From: Chrysogorgia sp. JL179-B06
Taxonomy: Eukaryota; Cnidaria; Anthozoa; Scleralcyonacea; Chrysogorgiidae
Direction: 5' to 3'
DNA: 64,000 bases
NCBI GenBank assembly: GCA_035772405.1
Contig: JAYKKM010000033.1
Location: 372,001-436,000 of the forward strand
In this document: one piece after another, positions 45,538 through 59,039 of the stretch
How positions within the stretch are numbered: position 1 is the stretch's first letter
How the letters are laid out: the number at the start of each line of letters is the position of its first letter
Position numbers and translations under genes: made by a program
Notes under the pieces: model-generated
Told to the model about the DNA's origin: nothing
The model's input: only the letters and a program-made list of their open reading frames with translations
The model's database searches: none

Positions 45538-47902
45538 CCCATACTACGAGTCCAATGACATTCTCGGTTGGGAATCAGGTTGCAGTGGAACAGAAGAAGC
45601 CACCAATCCAATGGCAAACAACAAAAGTCCAGACTTGTTTGTGGAAAAATCCAATAAACCAGCAAAAACCTTCCCATCTCCATCAAAAACTGTTTCACTA
45701 AAGCGAAGACCCAATAAAGACAGAAACAATTCATCATCCAATTATACTGGTGGTGCAATTCCTAGTAACATATATAACAAAACCTCCCCATCTAGCTATG
45801 ACAGTAGGCTAGTGGCCTGCACCCAAACAAGAGAACACAGAATGAAACAGTCTGCAAGAAATACGCCCAACGAAGACAAGAGCTCAGATATGCGGATGGG
45901 TATCAACGTTGGTTCGGCTCTACGGGAGTGTCCGTGCGAAGAAATGTGTTCCACCTTACTGAAAGCTGTCCACAAATTCCAAAATCTCGTTTCAAATGTT
46001 CTCTTACTGTCAAGAGACAACCAAAAACATTCTCAGGACCTCGCTATCCCATCGGCTGTTTCTGACAAAGAAAATGATGAGACATGTTTTAAGAAGATAT
46101 CACAATGTCTCCACGGCAAGCAGAAATTTCTCGATGATCTGGAAAGGGAACCGTGCATCGATTTCAAATCAAGAAAATCTCTAGATTTCCAACAACCTAT
46201 GTGTGTCGTTGAGAAGATTTTTGCGCGACCCAAGGGCTCTGCTGAAGATTCTTTCATCGAAGTAGCCTCGCGGCAGTTTCTGAACAACAACACTGAAATT
46301 CGATGTTCCGCTGATGAAAATGACAATTTAAGACACGCGTGTAGTGGCCTGCTTTCAGCTCCCACCATTACCTCGTTGGGAAAAAATAAAGGAAGGGTCA
46401 GGTCGGCCATTCACAATACCAACCACAAGTCACCTTTCTTGACTGAAGCTTCACTAGACGAAGGGGTTAGTTCTCCTGGTGTTAATGGTGGGGATTCGTT
46501 CCGTGATGCTAAAAGATACAGTACATGGTCGCGTTCTACGCCCCTCAGAGATTCCCCAGTTGAAAACAGCGGGAGTGAACCTGACCACAATGTGAGGTCA
46601 TTGAGACATGGACAAAAGAACGCTCTGGACCCAAGGCTTGAAAGCCCTAGAGCGATTCTTCCATTACAAAACGATTGGGGTGTTTCATTGGGGTATGAGA
46701 AATACAATGCTAATGACGTCAAACGTTGGCGAACAATTAGGAATGAGGTGCCGGCTATCAATGGGGTGATATCGCTGGATATTAAAACCACCAGAGAGAC
46801 CCAATGCTGCACACCGCTTCAAGGCAGTCCCTCCTCTGAGGACACAAATGAGCGGCCTAAATCGCTCAGGAACAGATCCCCGCTATTGACCCGTTGCCAA
46901 GACGGAGGGATGATTTCCCCTGGTGTTGAAAGTTGTGGAACTGGGCGGCGTTCCGTCCCGCTCCGTGCCACTCCCGGCTGTGACAACGTCATGCGCACGT
47001 CTGATCACATGACCCTTGGTTTGCTACATCAAACCTCGACCCCTGATGATAAACGGGCTGATTGGCGTGCCGATGAAAGAAAAGTGGAAACGAAACTTTC
47101 CTCGGATCCCAAAACCTTTTTCAAACAGAGAAAAATACCACAACCTCGTCGATCATTGATGGCACCGGGGAATCTCACTCCCGGAGATTCTACCCCAAGC
47201 CCAATCCGACCATTATCGTCTTCACAGAGAGATCAATCAGCTGACAAGTCATCAGTATGCACGTTAGAAACAAGAGAGCATGCGCGACCCACGGGTACAC
47301 GTGATGACCATGTGGGTGATTCGCGAAGACGATTGTATTCGCCTCGCGTGGGTCAAACGTCGGAGGTCACCCAAAGAGCTCAGGCGACGGTACCACTGCC
47401 GGTGATTGAAACGGGTGGACGAAAAACTGCCCCAAGAACACCACAGGGTAATTCCAGGCTTGCTGGAAAGCGTTTTGACCGCATCAACGGTGATTACGTG
47501 TCCTCAAACGACGAAAACCCACGAAGTCAGCATTCGTTAAAAATCAAGAGTACGCCAAGAAGAAACTCGACTGGATGTCATCCATACGCTAGATACAGCC
47601 CATCATCGCGACGAGAATCCCCATCGCTTGCTTCGCCACTGCAAGCTCTTCGCATTCTCTCGCCGTCGTCGAGCTGTGACGAGACCGCCCGATGGTCCAC
47701 GCTAAGGCACTCCATGGGAAAGCGCCCTATCGTGACGTACGAAAACAGGTCTGAAAAGCAGAGTTTGCTTTTCAAGAAAGAAAAACGATTAAAAAAGAAA
47801 AACAATTTTGATCACACCGAGGAATGCGAAGTCACGCACGACTGTTCCCAGGGAAATTGTACGAAAAAATTCTGTTTCAATTGCTCCATGGACTATTCGT
47901 GA
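45538..47902 (+). CDS. Gene X, large exon (copy B), upstream exon absent
   Basis: A second full-length open exon follows the same CTTTTAG acceptor (AG 45536-45537) and ends at the same TGA. Compared by eye with copy A there are about 31 amino-acid replacements, about 20 silent changes and four indels, every indel being a single codon. The KEN tripeptide, the Lys-rich segment and the terminal cysteine cluster are unchanged. No copy of the 1-208 exon lies upstream. The nearest upstream donor, that of the second astacin exon 2, is phase 1 while this exon needs phase 2, so a fusion transcript would be out of frame. Either it is an orphan exon, or it is the other haplotype misplaced. Confidence 0.6.
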
Positions 47903-48142
47903 GATGAAAGCATGTCCGTGATTGTATTATTCCAGACACTATATGGATATTTATTATTTATGTTTATAATTAGTATTATATTGTTTTAATTCTATTGGTT
48001 AAATTCTAATTCTTTGAGAAAAAAATTTATTAAAAAAGAGTTTATATTTCGTTTCTGTAAATTTTCGCGACTGATATTTTATAAAATGGAACTGTTTCCG
48101 TATATTACTATACATTTATAGAAATACTAAATGCTGCGTTAA

Positions 48143-48650
48143 AGGGAAATGGCAATAAAAATTTTCTTTGTCTCATTTGAAAGAACATTTAAAATAATAT
48201 ATGAAGACCTTTTAAAAATTTCTCCGTAACTTCCTTAATTTTTGAAATATCTGTGAACTAAAATATCTGCAATCCGCCATCTTGTTTTATAATTAGATCA
48301 AATTAAGTGACGTCAAAACCAGGGTAAACATTCTAAAAGTTGTAAATAATTGCCCAAATATCAGTGGAATGCGTTCAAATAGATTGCTAGTTCACTTAAA
48401 AGTATACAACACCCAAAACAACTACGATTTAGCATCTATAATGACTCGATAATTCCCTGGTTGTGACGTCACGCATATCCAAGGATGGTTATGCATATCC
48501 AAGATGGCGGAATGTTCAATGTTCTTTGTTAAAAAGAAGTGAAATATTTACAGAACCAAGAACGATATGGAAAACCTGTAAAAGGTCTTCATATATCATT
48601 TTAAAAGTTTTTTCAAATAAGATAAACTTAATTTTTATTGCCATTTCCCT
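48143..48650. mobile_element. piggyBac-like palindromic MITE with TTAA duplication
   Basis: Ends AGGGAAATGGCAATAAAAAT and ATTTTTATTGCCATTTCCCT are flanked by TTAA at 48139-48142 and 48651-48654. Copy A has the empty site with a single TTAA at 5313-5316. It is 508 bp, mostly two inverted arms, with no transposase. Confidence 0.9.
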
Positions 48651-48719
48651 TTAATCTCTATTTTCACAACCGTTTTCCTAAGGTCTGCCCTTTCCCCTTC
48701 TTCCAGCCTCATCTAAATC

Positions 48720-49000
48720 AACGGTTTTTAATTGAAGTCTAGAAGATTTATCATTCTTAGGTGAACGGAATACCCCCAACAAGCTAGATGCCCAATTGAT
48801 ATAGGGAATCCGAGGGCCTACGATTTTAGGTCGTTATCCGAGATGACCCGAAAGTCTTTCCATTCGCTGGTATTGCGAATCCAGCACTTTCTCCTCAATT
48901 ATTTTTAAGACCCTGAGTGGTGGTTCGATCCAGGATTTGATTTGAACCTGTGTCTCCCAGCTCATAGATATGTGTGGTAACCGCACCAGACCACAATACA
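48720..49000 (-). mobile_element. tRNA-derived SINE (family S1), copy B
   Basis: Counterpart of 5365-5630, with an additional CCCAATTGATATAGGGAATC segment missing from copy A. Confidence 0.7.
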
Positions 49001-49135
49001 GAGATCTTACCTGTCTCTGGTGACAGGCTGTATATTTTCTACCTGTCTCCAAATAATTGTGTTTTTTTGTTTGTAATGAATTCGCTACTGAAGTGGTGGG
49101 CGCGTAGCATATATTATATTTGTTATATTTTTCAA

Positions 49136-49138
<3 letters not shown>

Positions 49139-49224
<86 letters not shown>
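49139..49224. repeat. (TA)n microsatellite
   Basis: Pure TA array, much longer than the counterpart near 5770 in copy A. Confidence 0.95.
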
Positions 49225-49227
<3 letters not shown>

Positions 49228-49648
49228 AGGATTTATGGTGAAGGAAAATTTCGAGTGTTGGAATACATACATTTTAAGACCAAACCGGGACCAGTTGCGA
49301 AAAATGCAACTTAGCGGCCTTCCGGTAGGAATTGAACCCGCGACCCTGCGATTGCTAGTGCAGTGCTCTGACCACTGAGCTACGGAAGCCGTTGAAGCCA
49401 AATATTACCTATAATATACCCAGAATCTTATCCCGGCATTACCACCATATATACAGAACTCGTGACTAGGCTCTCGGCAACGGCTTCCGTAGCTCAGTGG
49501 TCAGAGCACTGCACTGGCAATCGCAGGGTCGCGGGTTCAATTCCTACCGGAAGGCCGCTAAGTTGCATTTTTCGCAACTGGTCCCGGTTTGGTCTTAAAA
49601 TGTATGTATTCCAACACTCGAAATTTTCCTTCACCATAAATCCTTTCA
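49225..49648. mobile_element. Head-to-head inverted pair of SINE S2
   Basis: A minus-strand copy (49225-49392) and a plus-strand copy (49480-49648) face each other across about 90 bp. Each has the TAGCTCAGTGGTCAGAGC A box, GGTTCAATTCC B box and the TTGCATTTTTCGCAACTGG body ending at CACCATAAATCCTTTC. The arms are nearly perfect over about 165 bp and lie between two TA arrays. The pair is absent from copy A. Confidence 0.85.
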
Positions 49649-49685
49649 ACATGTAGTTTGATCGAGTGAAATGCCAAATATTACC

Positions 49686-49687
<2 letters not shown>

Positions 49688-49749
<62 letters not shown>
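49688..49749. repeat. (TA)n microsatellite
   Basis: TA array on the right of the inverted SINE pair. Confidence 0.95.
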
Positions 49750-49752
<3 letters not shown>

Positions 49753-51204
49753 TATTAGTCTACTCGCAGTCTACTCATATAATCTGTAAAGTAATTAGGT
49801 AAATGCACGGCTCCTATAGGAAGACCATGTTTTCTGATTGTACTCAGAATTATTTTATTATTATTATGTTTCTGCTTCCTGATGTTGGCAGGTATAGACA
49901 GGCGTTATTTCGATGTCTGACAACAACTGGTTTCACACCCAAGTATCTTTATCCATATATTATCTGCACGTGACCAAACCCACCCAGTCTACTCCCACGC
50001 AGCCAACCCCATATGCAGATAACATCCCTGATGTTAACCAGTTCCAAACGACCCCTTGGCACTTCTTTGACGTTTTGATCTGCTGAAGGGCTCCACTTGA
50101 AATGTCAGTTCACCACCTTTTCTTTATTATATCGAAAACACTGCCTACGCAGCACTTTCCTTTGGTGGTTCCTTCTTAGCACTGTCTCTCAAGGTTACAT
50201 TACACACCCATCTAATCATCCTCAAATCAGTGCGTAAAATTCATCTAACATCCTCTATCAGTGGTGTAGCCAAGCCCGGCCCACCCTGGTACTGGGCTGG
50301 GCAATGCTCAGCTGTGCCCGGGTAACTATAATCAGTTTAAAAAATTTATTTTACTAAACTAGAGTTAACATATACTACAGAAATCAACCGAACTATGATG
50401 GAAAGATGCGGTCTTCTGTTACTCGTGTCACCTTTTTTAGTACCACCTTTTTTCCACTTCGGCACTGGAAACATGCTTCAGGCGAAAATTGGACAATCGT
50501 ATATGTTATACAACACTATAAGCAAACAATGTTAAAAATATACTCAAACTTACTCAAGCTATTATTCAGAATGGCATGACAATCTCTTTGTGAATACAGC
50601 GCAATGCGGAAGACCTCTCTAGTGGTCTCGTACAGTCGTAGAAGAGTTAATTTGAGAAAATCCAGGAATTTTACGTATAACAGAATTAACATTAAGGGTT
50701 CTGTTGCCAGATGTGATTACAGGAGCGATTTGAGAGGGATTTGTTTGCAATGCCGTATATACAGTATATGTGTTATCCTCCCTCCCGTCAGCTGCGCTAA
50801 TTTGGAATCCGTAGACGGTCGGTATAGCATCTTTAGTGGTCGGTATAGCATCTTTTTATTATAAATATTGATTATCAACCGAATATTTCAAGTTCGCTTG
50901 CATAGCTGAGTGGTCTGTGTCATTGATTTTTACTTGTGAGGCCCACTGATCTCGAAAGAAGACTGGATAGAGCAACTATTGTTCAGAAAATGAAGCCGGA
51001 AGTCCGCCATTACTAAGGGACCAACTGAGAATCCTATGAGGTTTTTTGATGGATTATGTGCTCAGAAATAAAAATATAATAAAATAAAATAAATATATAA
51101 TATAATATAAAATAATAAAACAAAATAAAATAATTTTACTATAAAGAGGACCAGAAGACATTTTTCAAATTACTGGGTAAAACGATTCATCGCCTACCTA
51201 CAGA

Positions 51205-51495
51205 TTTACTGCGACTTTGGTCCCTAGTAATGGCCGCCGTTGGCTCTAATTATCCAGAGAGAGAAGCCTAATATGAGACGTCAAATTAGGTTCAAGATTT
51301 TATGCATTTAATGTTAACAAAGAAACTATATTGTCCAGACACTAAACCTATTTCGCGAGCATCACAGTTTGATTTGCTTGCAAACTCGGAGCTTCTAATG
51401 ATCTCTCGTCAATTTACGTTAATGCAAATATGGATGCTTCAAAATCAGCTCATCAGATACAATAGAAAGCTCAATCCAGTCTTTATTTAGAGATC
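51205..51495 (+). repeat. Dispersed repeat family R1 (copy B)
   Basis: Counterpart of 7270-7565. Confidence 0.75.
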
Positions 51496-52135
51496 AGTGG
51501 TTGAAACCAAAAATAAGGTTTTACCCAACCTTTCAAACACTGAATTTTTCTTCTATCCAACCATCACTAGATGATGCAACCATATACATGTTATACTGCA
51601 TACATCTATAATATCATATATGAATATTGTATATACGCCCTTTGCCCACTCTCGTCCTTGCTCTTATCATAACCTTTAGATATTTATCTGATATTTATAG
51701 TATTAAATATTGGTTCATATAGTATGAGATCATTACAATATTCTAAGGAAGTTAAAGTTTGTGTTACTGTTTATAAACATGAAAATATGTTTATCTAAAG
51801 TATTATTCAACAAGAGGTGACAATGTCTTTGTTTTATATGGATCAAACAAGCAATCTCTATGTTTTATATTGTATCACTATTTATATTATAACTATAGAC
51901 ATTGAACATTTTATTTTATTTCTTTTGTTTTAAAATTTGTTACCCGATATTTATAATGCGACAAAAAATCTTACCCAATCTTTAACTGACATAAATTTGG
52001 CTAACCCAACCCATTTCTGTTCGGTACCAACGCGCGTTGCACTCTTAGCACTGTCTCTCAAGGTTACATTACACACGCATCTGATCCACAAATCAGTGCA
52101 GTGAATTCTTCTAACATCCGCTATAATAATATTAA

Positions 52136-52613
52136 AGTGCCCCTAACCTCAAAATTGTTTATTGTTTTATTTGAAAGAACTTTTAAAATGATAAAGTAAC
52201 TTCTTTTGAAGATTTTCACTTCTTCGCTTTCTTTTTGAGATATATCAGTTTGTTTGATATGCAAATATCTGGAATTTCGTCACACATGCATAATGAGTTA
52301 TCAGAGAATGTTATATATATTTGCGTTCATGAAATAAAAACACTAAAATGTGAATAACACATGTGTGCGTTTCTCCCACAACACCAAACTTCTTGATTTT
52401 AAAGGATTTCGTTCGAGAATGAAAGAGATACACACATTTCTCCAATAAGTCATTATGCATGTGTGACGAAATTCCAGACCCTTTGCGCATATCAAACAAA
52501 CTGATATATCTCAAAAAGAAAGCAAAGAAACGAAAATCTTCAAAAGAAGTTACTTTATCATTTTAAAAGTTCTTCCAAACAAGACAATAAAACATTTTGA
52601 GGTTGTGGGCACT
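52136..52613. mobile_element. piggyBac-like palindromic MITE P1 with TTAA duplication
   Basis: Ends AGTGCCCCTAACCTCAAAAT and ATTTTGAGGTTGTGGGCACT are flanked by TTAA at 52132-52135 and 52614-52617. Copy A has the unoccupied site with one TTAA at 8189-8192. It is 478 bp with arms matching 20335-20785. Confidence 0.92.
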
Positions 52614-53079
52614 TTAACAAAATAGTGTGTATGATAATATTAGTAAAAAGTTTAAGAAGTAATTTTCACGTCCTCTCCTTGTTTGGGTCTTGGTTATTGT
52701 TGACATTGAAACAAAGGTAAATCCTTTGCCAGGAAAATGGTTCGAAATACAATCAGAATTCATGCCTTTCATGGTGCCGCATGTCTGTCGGTCTGATATC
52801 TAAAGTACCAACTATGGCCATGAAAAGTTGAAAACTCTAAAAGTTCGCTGTGCTGCCAAAATAATGTAGGATCTCTAAAGTTTGGCAGGAAGACCCTTCG
52901 TCTTCGAGTGCAATGTAGAGTAGGGTGGTCCTTATTTTATTTATTTTTATTTTGTATAGTCTCACCCTCTTAAATGGTTCCAATTGGGTTAAAAATGCTG
53001 TGTGTAAAATTGTATTAAAAACTATTGATGTTTAGGGGTAGCTCAAGGACCCTGAAATTTTTACTATAGTAGAAGGCCA

Positions 53080-53580
53080 TAGGTTTATACTGTCACGTGC
53101 TTTTACCCATATCCGTGGTTTGGGGGATTTTACATATTTGTGATCTTTGGAATCTCTTGAGAAGATTTGTAAAATATCTTGTCGTGCGAAAATTTCATCT
53201 TCATACCTTTTGCCCCTGCTAAAGTGATGTACTATTCACAGGAGGGACACGTCAAATCAGGGACACAATAAAACATTAAAAAATAATTCAGCAGTGAAAT
53301 ACAAAGAAAGTTTGGGAATTGAGCGAATTAGTTGTCAAAACAGGTGTGTTTAAAGTTCAGAGCCAAACTTTCTTTGTATTTCCCTGTTGAATTAGAGTAC
53401 AATGACTTCGCGTGTTCCTGCTTTGACGTCTTTCCTGTGTATAGTAAACCAACTTTGGCAAACGAAAAAGGCATGAAGATGACATTTTTGAACGACAAGA
53501 TATATTACATTTCTTCTTGGTAGAACCCAAAGATTACGAAATGTAAAAGCCCGGATAGGCACTAATTAAAGTTGTTTGAT
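53080..53580. mobile_element. Foldback MITE (copy B)
   Basis: Counterpart of 8640-9165, almost identical. Confidence 0.6.
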
Positions 53581-54144
53581 TTGACTCACTGATGACATAG
53601 TTGATCAACGTTGTCTCTAGAACGTGAAAACGCCTGCAGTAACGCCGGTCTGCGTAGAACAAAGACAACGTCAAGCTTACTTTTGGACTTAATAATCCGG
53701 TCATTATTCATGGTCGAGGTAGCAGCCGAAGAGAAATAGATTTGGTGCTTAACCGAAACATTTTACCCAACCAAATTAAGATCAGAAATTAAACCGTCTC
53801 AACCATTTATGGGTAAAGAAAATCTTTTACCCAACCCAAGGAGAAAAAAGTTGTCTACTCCGAGCTCTCCCACATTCACTACAACATTGTGTATATTAAC
53901 GCATCCTGAGCATTACCGATATATACGGTGACTGCTTCATAGGCAGTACATATATCAATTGAACCAGTACATCATTGTAACCTTCGCTCTCCATCTGAGT
54001 CTCGTTAGCTCAATGCCTAGAGCGTCTCACCGGCAATCAGAAGGTTACAGGTTCGATGATGAGTTTGACGATCGTCCACGTATCGTCTGTCTACTCCGAG
54101 CTCTCCCATTCACTACAACATTGTGTATATTAACGCATAAAGCC

Positions 54145-54490
54145 CAATTCCCAGCATATCGTCGATACAAGTTTTAATAACAAATCCAAATAGATATATA
54201 CAGACAGATCCTACTGTAACTTTCAGATTATTATCTCCCTATATACAGAGCAAGGATCCAAGGAAAACAAGGAAAGGAATACAATAACAAAAGCTAATGT
54301 GCAATGATGACTAAGGAGAACTGATGATGAGATTCCAATTTTAAAATGATGAACTCTTAATTTTTTTATGTAAATAGTCATGAAAATTTTGCTACCCAAC
54401 CCTTCAGAGAAGTGATTTTTTTTACCCAACCATTTAGGTCGTAGAATTTTTGATCAGTTACCCAACCATTTTCTCTTCGGCCCCCACCCC
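54145..54490. repeat. Dispersed repeat family R2 (copy B)
   Basis: Counterpart of 9735-10070. Confidence 0.7.
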
Positions 54491-55099
54491 ACCCCGGCCA
54501 TTTTCTTTGTTTTGCATGGAAGGTTCTATTGAAATAACACGACGACATCCGTGGTTCTACGACGTGACAGGATATTTTAACTAGTTTTCGATATTTCATC
54601 ACTTTTATATCAAATATATGGTCATGATCTTGCCAAAAATAGCCGATATTATAAACTATCTTTATTGATTTATTTAGTGAAAACTAAATACGTAATCTGA
54701 TTAGTAGCATTACTCGCTTTCTAATTGTCGATCGTGACATAGCCATGACATATATTGTCGGGATAGCCATCGTTTATATCGTGACATAGATTGTCGGGAT
54801 AGCCTTCGTTTACTGTTGCAGCACCAGTGCTTTGGAACGAGTTACCAAGTTATATTAGAGCAGAATGTTTCGTTCAAATGCCCCCTCACGCGAACAAAAC
54901 AAGAAATTGAATGTTTTTACTCCCATTTCCGTGTATACATGGTAGTCAATATTACCCATTAGACAGTTAAAATCACACGGAGTTGCACGAGAGTGCATAT
55001 ATATGCCTGCGTTAAGATTGTGCCGTGTGATTGGCGCAGTCGATCCGAACCGAAGACACTCGGTCAATAACATAATCGTATATGAACCGAACGACTAGG

Positions 55100-55230
55100 C
55101 TCTCGGCAACGGCCTCCGTAGCTCAGTGGTCAGAGCATTACACTAGCATCGCAGGGTCGCAGGTTCAATTCCAGCCTGAAGACCTTGAAGTTGCATTTTT
55201 CGCAACTGGTTTGGTCTTAAAATGTATATA
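55100..55230 (+). mobile_element. tRNA-derived SINE S2 (copy B)
   Basis: Counterpart of 10697-10820 with the full GGGTCGCAGGTTCAATTCC segment. Confidence 0.75.
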
Positions 55231-58200
55231 TTCTCAAATCCTCACTACTAGAACGTTCTGCAATAACCACTCGCCCGCCTTTTCTCCCTCCCCCCGCCTT
55301 TTCTCCCCCCGCGTTTTCTCCCCCCACCGGCCTAAAACTATGAATATCAGATAAATATCTAAAGGTTATGATAAGAGCAAGGACGAGACAGTATGCAAAG
55401 GGAGTATATACATATATGACATACATCATTCATATGTAGTATAACATATACATATGTAGTATAACATGTGTATATAGTTGTAGATCATCTATAGTGATGG
55501 ATGGGTACGTATCGAAGAAAAATTCAGTGTTTGAAAGGTTGGGTTGAAAAACGTTTTTCTGGTTTCAATTCAATTGACAATTTGTTTCTCGTGGTATTGG
55601 CTGTATCTCTGCATGCTGTGGCTAAAATGGCTGTATCTCAACTGGTATAAAGGAACGCGAGAAGCAACGTATGACAAAAAATGACACAGTTAGTGTTTAC
55701 GCTTACTATATATAACTTTTCTATTATCATAAAGCGGAAGATAAAACTAAAGCATTGGCAATATCTAGTGGTAGACCGCAATGGGAAGGGAGATAATGAT
55801 ATATGATGACATCACACGCATGGATGATCGTCCACAGAGAATGCCCCGGATTGCCGGTGTGGCGCTTGGGGTTTCACCTCCTCCGAGGAGACACGGATGG
55901 AGAGCAAAGGTTGCAATGACATATAGTAAAGTGAAAGGTGGTGAACTGCCAAGATTTTTAGCAATGTAATACTGTCGTTTCGAGCGGAGCCCTTTATCAG
56001 AGTAAGACCATTTGCAATGATACACTCATGGTTCGATTGATATAAAGTGCTGGCTATGCGGTTTATATATATATATATATATATAATTGTCAGGATCGAA
56101 ATCATACGGGTAGAGTGCTCGATACCGCGGGGGTAGAGCAGGATAGTAAAACAAAAAGACATGCAATCTCGAGTTACTTCAATCTCGAGTTACTTTGTAT
56201 ATATATATATGTGTATATATATATCTCTCTCTATTATTATTATTATATATTATTATCCCCTATGTTGATAGGGGTTCCGAGGGCCTGCGATTTAAGGTTG
56301 TTATCCAAGAAGACCCGAAAGTCTTACCATTTGCTGGTATTATTGCAAAGGCAGCACTTTCTCCTTCATTGTTTTTAAGACCCTGAGTGCATGAGCTGGA
56401 GGTCCGACCCAGGATTTGAACCTGTGTCTCCCAGTTCATAGACATATGTGCCAACCACTAGACCATACCATTTCTGGTATTTATTTAGTCAGCGCCTATT
56501 TATTTAGCGCTTGACACTCGCGATTCCACTGACAGCTTTGCCACGGTAAGAAGCATGTTTTATAGTGGCAGTAATTTATCAGAAATTTGTTTACGAACAT
56601 CAACTACATGATAGTCATAATGTATGTATACTGTGTATATGCAGTCAAAAGCATTGCCAATTATATTCAGATAAGTGATAGTTATTTGTAATTTAAGTCT
56701 GCTGTATTTAAATATAGTCAAAAGAATTGAAAGAAATGTGTATATACTTCAGGTATATGTCTGCTACAATTTATATAATCAACCCCAGGGTTCATTTTGG
56801 AAATTTTATCAAAAATTAGGCTTCCCTGTATCGCTTTCGAGGCGGCACTTCCCTTGCGATAGTAAGCGGCACTTTCTCCTCAATTATTTTTAAGACCCTG
56901 AGTGGAAGTCCGTCCCAGGATTTGAATCTGTGTCTCCCAGATATACTACACTGATGTAGTGAAGAGCAGTGACGTGCTGCTGTCGAGCTTAAGTCGCGTA
57001 ATTTTACATCCACGATCAAAATATCTCGCGATTTTTGTATCGGAAGTCGGACTCCACGGTGCATGAGGTCAGCGATGACGTTCATACATTTTTGCTTCTT
57101 ATAAATCCGTCATTGCTAGCGTCATCCTCGCGGGAAAGTCTGTGGCTTCTTAAAAGGAAATCAACGGCCGGAAGATATATTTTGCGAGTGTGGAAATTTT
57201 CTAAGACCCAGCCGAGACCAGTTGCGAGAAATGTAACTCCAAGGTCTTCGGTGAGAAAAGACGCCTCGGCTCCGCGAATCTTGTGCGGCGCTCTGTCAAC
57301 TGAGCCACTTCTTAGTTGTGTGTGTTATAACGACCTTTTTGCTACTGCACTGAACGGGATCACGTCTGTGTGTTCGCATTTTATGCTAATCTATTCTTTC
57401 GAGTTCGAGTTCCACCCGACCAAATGTCGTCTTATGGGACTCTGTAGTATTGTTTTGACTTTTGTTTTATTCTGTCCTTGAGATTACATTCCGCTAAGGC
57501 AAGAGCAGCCTCTCATCCAGTATTTGGAAAAATCGTCAACGAAAGCAAGGAAAAACCAGAGTTCGTCAAGTCTTAGTGTCACATGTGGGCAATATTTTTT
57601 CCGAGTCAAATAACTTCCAAACTAGACTTGCTCCAAGTCCGTCTCTTGATTGTTTCGAAATGGGTTTGTTTCAAGGGCGGCTTGAAAAGTGGGCGGGCAA
57701 AAAAGGGGGGCTTTAGAGTTTAGCCTTTGAGAAAGTCTACCTCAAGGCTGTGCGAGCAATGTTTTGGTGAGAATTGAATTATTCACGCCTCCGCGAATCT
57801 AGTGCGATAGGTCGGGACTGGGACGAGCAAATACATTGCCTTCGTCCAGCCGGCAGCCTCCTAGTTAATTGGATTGTAACCCCAAAGCTATAGAATATAT
57901 TAAAGGAAAGTTAAATGATCTATTTACAACACACGTACAGCTTATCCCGGTAGCTAACTTAGTTCTCTTTAAAAGCGGATAATCGAACATGCCCAAAAAT
58001 ATAATTTTCATATTACGGATACCATCTTGTAAACGAACTTTCGGCTGTCTTCGACGAACGTTTTCTTGAGAAATAATCAACTCCCAAAGCGAAACAATAT
58101 ATATTAAAACAAAGATAAATTATCTGTTTACAATATGCGCACAGCTTATCCCGGTAGCGAACGTAGTTTTCTTAAAAAGAGCGGATAATCGAACATAGCG

Positions 58201-58861
58201 TAACGTGATAACAATCCCACATCCAGTGCCAGTGGGCCGTCAATGCCTTGTATTTGCTCGTCAATGCCTTGTATTTACTCGTCAATGCCTTGTATTTGTT
58301 CGTAGGCCACTTCCTTATATGGAATACGTACTAGAAGTACATATGACCTTAAGGTTCATGTGCGAGCAATGTTTTGGTGAAAATTGAATTGACGCCTCCG
58401 CGAATCTAGTGTGGCGCTCTGACAACTGAGCCACTGAGAGTGTGGCTTCTTAGTTGTGTGGGTAATGTTTTTTCCAAGTCAAATAGCTTCCAAGGTAGAC
58501 TTTCTCCAAGTGCGCCTCTTGATTGTTTCGAAACGGGTTTGTTTCAAGGGTGCATAGTGTGAAAAGCGGGTGGGCAAAAAAAGGGGGGCTTTGAGAAAGT
58601 CTACCTCCAAGGCTGTGCGAGCAGTATTTTGGCTCATGGGATTGCAGGGAAGTATAGGAATTGTCCGATTATTTCCCTTCTCCCCATGCTCTTGTTAAAT
58701 CTCTGGCTCGGCCAAAACATTGCTGAAATAATTGCTCGAACTGCAGCCTTGGAAGCTATTTGTTTGAATCGGAAAAAATATTGCCCACGTAATTAAAAAG
58801 CCACAAAGACGCTTGCGGATGATTTAGCTACGTCATTGCAATGTCGTAGAACTACTATAAT

Positions 58862-58942
58862 CGTAACCCTAATCTCAATCATAACCCTAACCTTCATCCT
58901 AACCTGAAATTAAACCTAACCATAGCTAACCCTAACCTATAA
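58862..58942. repeat. Interstitial telomere-like tract (copy B)
   Basis: CCTAA-type units as at 14398, with an extra TAACCCTAACC stretch. Confidence 0.75.
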
Positions 58943-59039
58943 CGAGAAATAAAGACCAGACAAAAACAGAGAGGTCCTAATTTTGAGTCATCCCTTTTAG
59001 CCATCACGCGCAATGTCATTGTCAGACACTGCTGAATCG

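Noticed and set aside
49480..49560. True tRNA genes at S1, S2 and S3 sites
   Set aside because: Boxes are present, but anticodon stems mismatch and every site continues into a repeated SINE body.
57035..57481. 148-codon frame in copy B
   Set aside because: Covers a SINE-like fragment; in copy A a small length difference breaks the frame upstream.
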